DNA of 8,508 nucleotides from an uncultured Bacteroidales bacterium (GTDB taxonomy: Bacteria; Bacteroidota; Bacteroidia; Bacteroidales; UBA932). Within the stretch, counting starts at the first letter, position 1, and every line of letters starts with the position of its first letter. Below the pieces are notes generated by a model that was not told where the DNA came from, did no database searches, and saw only the letters and a list, made by a program, of their open reading frames with translations. This document shows positions 5,957 through 8,508 of the stretch, piece by piece. The position numbers were made by a program, and so were the translations under genes. The stretch spans positions 1 to 8,508 of the forward strand of contig CAKUVA010000044.1 in assembly GCA_934693135.1 (NCBI GenBank), written 5' to 3'.

Positions 5957-7297
5957 ATGGCGATTTTCATGAAAGTGCTACAAGTGTTTATAGCACTATC
6001 TGTACTGATTTTAATACATGAATTGGGACACTTTACCTTTGCAAAGCTTTTCGGGATAAAGGTTGATAAATTCTTCCTTTTTTTCGATGCGGGCAATGTG
6101 AAGTTGTTTAGTACCAAGACGACGAGATGGTTTACCCATCTTTTCCCTAAAATGAAGGATGCTGAAACAGAATATGGTATTGGATGGCTTCCTGTCGGAG
6201 GATATTGCAAAATAAACGGAATGATAGATGAATCCATGGATACATCTATGCTTAGCCATGAGCCTAAACCATGGGAATTCCGTTCAAAACCTGCATGGCA
6301 GAGATTCTTGGTAATGTTCGGTGGCGTTTTGTTTAATTTTATATTGGCGATAGTTATCTATATTTTCATGCTTTCGGCATGGGGAAATGATTATTTGAGC
6401 AACAGAGACAGCCGTATTTATGTGAATGATCTTGCCTATGACATGGGATTCCGCACTGGAGATAGAATATTGAGCTTCGATGATTATGTGCCAGAGGATT
6501 TCAGTATGTTGCAGGCAGATTTGGCTCGGCGCAATGTGCGGATCGCTAAGGTCCTTCGCGGTACTGATACTGTTAATCTTTACATTGACCATAGCAAGAT
6601 AGGTGATGTCCTCAATTCTCCTGGAATGTTTTCGCTTGCTGTGCCTTTTGTGGTAGATTCCGTAGCTGCAGGGTCTGCCAATTTAGGTGCTGATATTAAA
6701 CACGGAGATCGTGTCATAGGTATCGATACTGTATCTGTTACATATCTTCAGGATGCGTGGAAACCATTAAATGACAATGCTGGAAAGAGAGTCGAAATGT
6801 CACTGTTAAGGAGTGCTGATACTATCAATGTTAATGTCCAGGTGGATTCGACTGGTAAGGTGGGTATTGCTCTACAGATTCCTGGGGTGCACAAACGTGA
6901 ATATACATTGGCTCAAGCGATTCCTGCAGGTATTAAGTATACTTGGGAACAAGTGACTGGATATGTACGCGACCTCAAGTTGGTCGCAACTCCAAGTACA
7001 GGAGCATATAAGTCTGTTGGAAGTTTTATAGCTATAGGTCAAGTATTTCCGTCTACATGGAATTGGATGATATTCCTTAATATAATGGCTCTTTTGTCTA
7101 TAATGTTAGGAGTTATGAACCTAATCCCAATACCGGCATTGGATGGTGGACACATGTTGTTCCTAATATATGAGATGGTGACCGGAAGGAAACCTAGCGA
7201 CAAGTTCATAATGGCGGCCCAAATTATAGGTATGTTCTTGCTGATGGCTCTCATGGTGTTGGCTTTCGGGAATGATATAGCTCGTATTGTTAGATAA
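5957..7297 (+). CDS. rseP: RIP site-2 metalloprotease RseP
   Basis: RseP is an inner-membrane zinc protease that cleaves transmembrane segments of its substrates. Known homologues process anti-sigma factors and remnant signal peptides. The 446-residue protein has the HELGH zinc motif at 21-25 in the first transmembrane helix and a second hydrophobic segment near 116-140. Two PDZ-like regions lie at about 150-215 and 228-305. The third metal ligand is in NLIPIPALDGGH (388-399, D396), and a last helix runs about 417-438. An insertion of about 25 residues (about 40-72) precedes GIGWLPVGGYCKI, as I expect in Bacteroidota. The ATG at 5957 gives the normal spacing to HELGH; the ATG at 5969 would shorten the first helix. 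No anti-sigma factor gene is nearby, so its substrate cannot be inferred here. Confidence 0.95.
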   Translation: MAIFMKVLQVFIALSVLILIHELGHFTFAKLFGIKVDKFFLFFDAGNVKLFSTKTTRWFTHLFPKMKDAETEYGIGWLPVGGYCKINGMIDESMDTSMLSHEPKPWEFRSKPAWQRFLVMFGGVLFNFILAIVIYIFMLSAWGNDYLSNRDSRIYVNDLAYDMGFRTGDRILSFDDYVPEDFSMLQADLARRNVRIAKVLRGTDTVNLYIDHSKIGDVLNSPGMFSLAVPFVVDSVAAGSANLGADIKHGDRVIGIDTVSVTYLQDAWKPLNDNAGKRVEMSLLRSADTINVNVQVDSTGKVGIALQIPGVHKREYTLAQAIPAGIKYTWEQVTGYVRDLKLVATPSTGAYKSVGSFIAIGQVFPSTWNWMIFLNIMALLSIMLGVMNLIPIPALDGGHMLFLIYEMVTGRKPSDKFIMAAQIIGMFLLMALMVLAFGNDIARIVR

Positions 7298-7318
7298 TTA
7301 CGAATATTACTAAATTTG
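7287..7318 (+). promoter_or_regulatory. Predicted promoter for the DUF4837 lipoprotein gene
   Basis: The spacer after rseP contains TAAATTTG at 7311-7318, an exact TANNTTTG -7 element. A TTG at 7287-7289, inside the last rseP codons, lies 21 bases upstream as a possible -33 box. This spacing is at the long end of the usual range. Transcription would start near 7322-7325, leaving a leader of about 18 bases before the ATG at 7342. The gene may therefore be expressed independently as well as by read-through from rseP. Confidence 0.5.
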
Positions 7319-7341
7319 TAAAAGGAATAAATATTCATACT

Positions 7342-8382
7342 ATGAAACTTGGCAAACTAATATCTATGTTTGCAGTGCTTTCGTGCATTGCTATGCTTTT
7401 GTCCTCATGTCGCAGTAGTTCATCCAAGCCTCTTCTCCCGAATGTTAGTGGTAAGGCAGGGGAAGTCATCGTCGTTATGAACAAGGAAGACTGGGATGGT
7501 AATCTCGGCTCGGCGACGAGAGAACTCCTCGCTTCAGATTATCCATTTCTGCCTCAGAGAGAACCTCTTTTCTCTATTGTCAATGTTCCTACCACAGGGT
7601 TCGCGGATCTTTTCAAGATACATAGGAATATTCTTATATATAACATCTCTCCAGATGTAAGAAAGTCAGGGGTTATATATGTAAATGATAAATGGGCATA
7701 TCCTCAGTGCATAGTGCAGATTTCTGCTCCTACGGCAGATTCTGCTGCTACTATTCTCAAAGAAAATGGTGAGCGTGTCGTTAATGCTATCGAACAAGCT
7801 GAACGTGATAGGATAATAACCAACTCCAAGCGTTATGAGGAAAGTAGTATTCCACCGGCCGTGATTGCTATGACAGGAGGTTCACCTCATTTTCCTACTG
7901 GATATAAGTTGCGTAAGAAGACAGATAATTTCCTATGGATTTCAGATGATAAACAATATGTTACTCAAGGCGTGTTTGTATATAAGTACCCCGCAGATGC
8001 TAAGGAAAATTTCACGGAACAGAACATCATCGCCCATAGGAATGCCATTCTTAAAGAGAATGTGCCAGGTATGTTTGATAATACATATATGATAACAAAC
8101 GAAGTCGCTACCCCTTCAGTGCAATTCATAAGGTTCAGAGGACGCCAGTTTGCGGAAACACGTGGATTGTGGGAGGTTTATGGCGATTATATGGGCGGTC
8201 CATTCGTTTCACACTCATTTTATAGCCGTGACGGGAAGGATATTATTGTCCTTGATGGCTTTGTGTATGCTCCGAAGTATGATAAACGTCAATATTTAAG
8301 ACAGGTTGAAGCCATTCTTTACTCTTTTGAGTGGGTAGATAGTAAAGAAAATGATAAAAATATTTTGAGTTCAGAAAAATAA
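7342..8382 (+). CDS. DUF4837-family predicted lipoprotein
   Basis: This 346-residue protein has no known biochemical function. Residues 1-22 form a lipoprotein signal peptide with lipobox L20-S-S-C23, so it should be lipid-anchored in the envelope. The mature part starts with a Ser-rich linker, then LPNVSGKAGEVIVVM (about 32-46). It continues with PQCIVQISAPTADSA (about 120-134), EQAERDRIITNSKRYE (about 151-166) and a C-terminal region with FIRFRGRQFAETRGLWEVYG (about 258-277). I recognise this as the Bacteroidota family DUF4837, often found next to rseP. I see no catalytic motif and no transmembrane helix beyond the signal. The DUF assignment is from memory of the family and should be confirmed by profile search. 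It starts 44 bp after rseP, so it may be in the same operon, but it also has a candidate promoter. Confidence 0.82.
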   Translation: MKLGKLISMFAVLSCIAMLLSSCRSSSSKPLLPNVSGKAGEVIVVMNKEDWDGNLGSATRELLASDYPFLPQREPLFSIVNVPTTGFADLFKIHRNILIYNISPDVRKSGVIYVNDKWAYPQCIVQISAPTADSAATILKENGERVVNAIEQAERDRIITNSKRYEESSIPPAVIAMTGGSPHFPTGYKLRKKTDNFLWISDDKQYVTQGVFVYKYPADAKENFTEQNIIAHRNAILKENVPGMFDNTYMITNEVATPSVQFIRFRGRQFAETRGLWEVYGDYMGGPFVSHSFYSRDGKDIIVLDGFVYAPKYDKRQYLRQVEAILYSFEWVDSKENDKNILSSEK

Positions 8383-8394
8383 TATATACCTTTG
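8364..8394 (+). promoter_or_regulatory. Promoter of tRNA-Glu
   Basis: TTTG at 8364-8367 and TACCTTTG at 8387-8394 are separated by exactly 19 bases. This is a full match to the Bacteroidota housekeeping promoter (TTTG, 19-21 bases, TANNTTTG). The -33 box lies inside the last codons of the upstream lipoprotein gene. The start of transcription is expected near 8398-8401, giving a leader of about 36-39 bases before the mature tRNA. Confidence 0.8.
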
Positions 8395-8436
8395 CAATCC
8401 CTTAAAATTCCAAACGGGATTAAAGAAGGTTAGTCT

Positions 8437-8508
8437 GGTGGGTTCGTATAACGGTTAGTACTCGAGATTTTCATTCTCGCAATAGGAGTTCGATTCTCCT
8501 ACCCACTA
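8437..8508 (+). tRNA. tRNA-Glu (anticodon UUC)
   Basis: The acceptor stem pairs 8437-8443 with 8501-8507, with a terminal G-U pair and discriminator A8508. The D stem pairs 8446-8448 with 8459-8461. The anticodon stem pairs 8463-8467 with 8475-8479 around loop TTTTCAT, giving anticodon TTC (8470-8472). The T stem pairs 8484-8488 with 8496-8500 around TTCGATT. The window ends at the discriminator base, so the absence of CCA and any terminator or further tRNAs cannot be judged. Confidence 0.96.

Overview
The window looks like ordinary chromosomal backbone from a member of the Bacteroidota, most likely the Bacteroidales. The reasons are a DUF4837-type lipoprotein beside rseP, Bacteroidota-type promoter elements (TTTG then TANNTTTG), almost no Shine-Dalgarno sequences before the start codons, tRNA genes without an encoded CCA (visible for tRNA-Val), and an RseP with the amphipathic insertion and 'GWLPVGGYCKI..GMIDESMD' pattern I associate with that phylum. 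I cannot name a genus from sequence alone.

Layout. A tRNA-Val(UAC) gene fills positions 1-75 and is followed by a clear intrinsic terminator. A non-coding convergent region of about 245 bp follows and carries a second hairpin terminator for the opposite strand. The minus strand then holds a tight four-gene block, in transcription order ruvX (3896-3390), def (3361-2807), a phosphomannomutase/phosphoglucomutase (2801-1443) and a secreted M23 peptidase with a C-terminal LysM domain (1443-358). A 33-bp divergent spacer at 3897-3929 separates it from a plus-strand block: a membrane-anchored M23 peptidase (3930-4781), dxr (4781-5950), rseP (5957-7297) and a DUF4837-type lipoprotein (7342-8382). The window closes with a tRNA-Glu(UUC) gene at 8437-8508 that has its own well-formed promoter.

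How the genes work together. Most are housekeeping genes with an envelope theme. Dxr starts the committed MEP route to isoprenoids, the source of the undecaprenyl carrier. The phosphomutase feeds sugar nucleotides. The two M23 enzymes probably cut or remodel peptidoglycan, one secreted and one anchored in the inner membrane. RseP performs intramembrane proteolysis, and the DUF4837 lipoprotein is an uncharacterised envelope partner. RuvX and Def contribute 16S rRNA processing and N-terminal deformylation. Both operons use a one-base TAATG stop/start overlap at a junction involving an M23 gene.

I found no mobile element, CRISPR array, riboswitch or prophage signature. There is no convincing undescribed multi-gene system. 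The points most worth a second look are an altered third motif in the deformylase (HEMSH in place of HExDH), a predicted near-leaderless ruvX mRNA, and the conserved but uncharacterised DUF4837 lipoprotein with its own predicted promoter.
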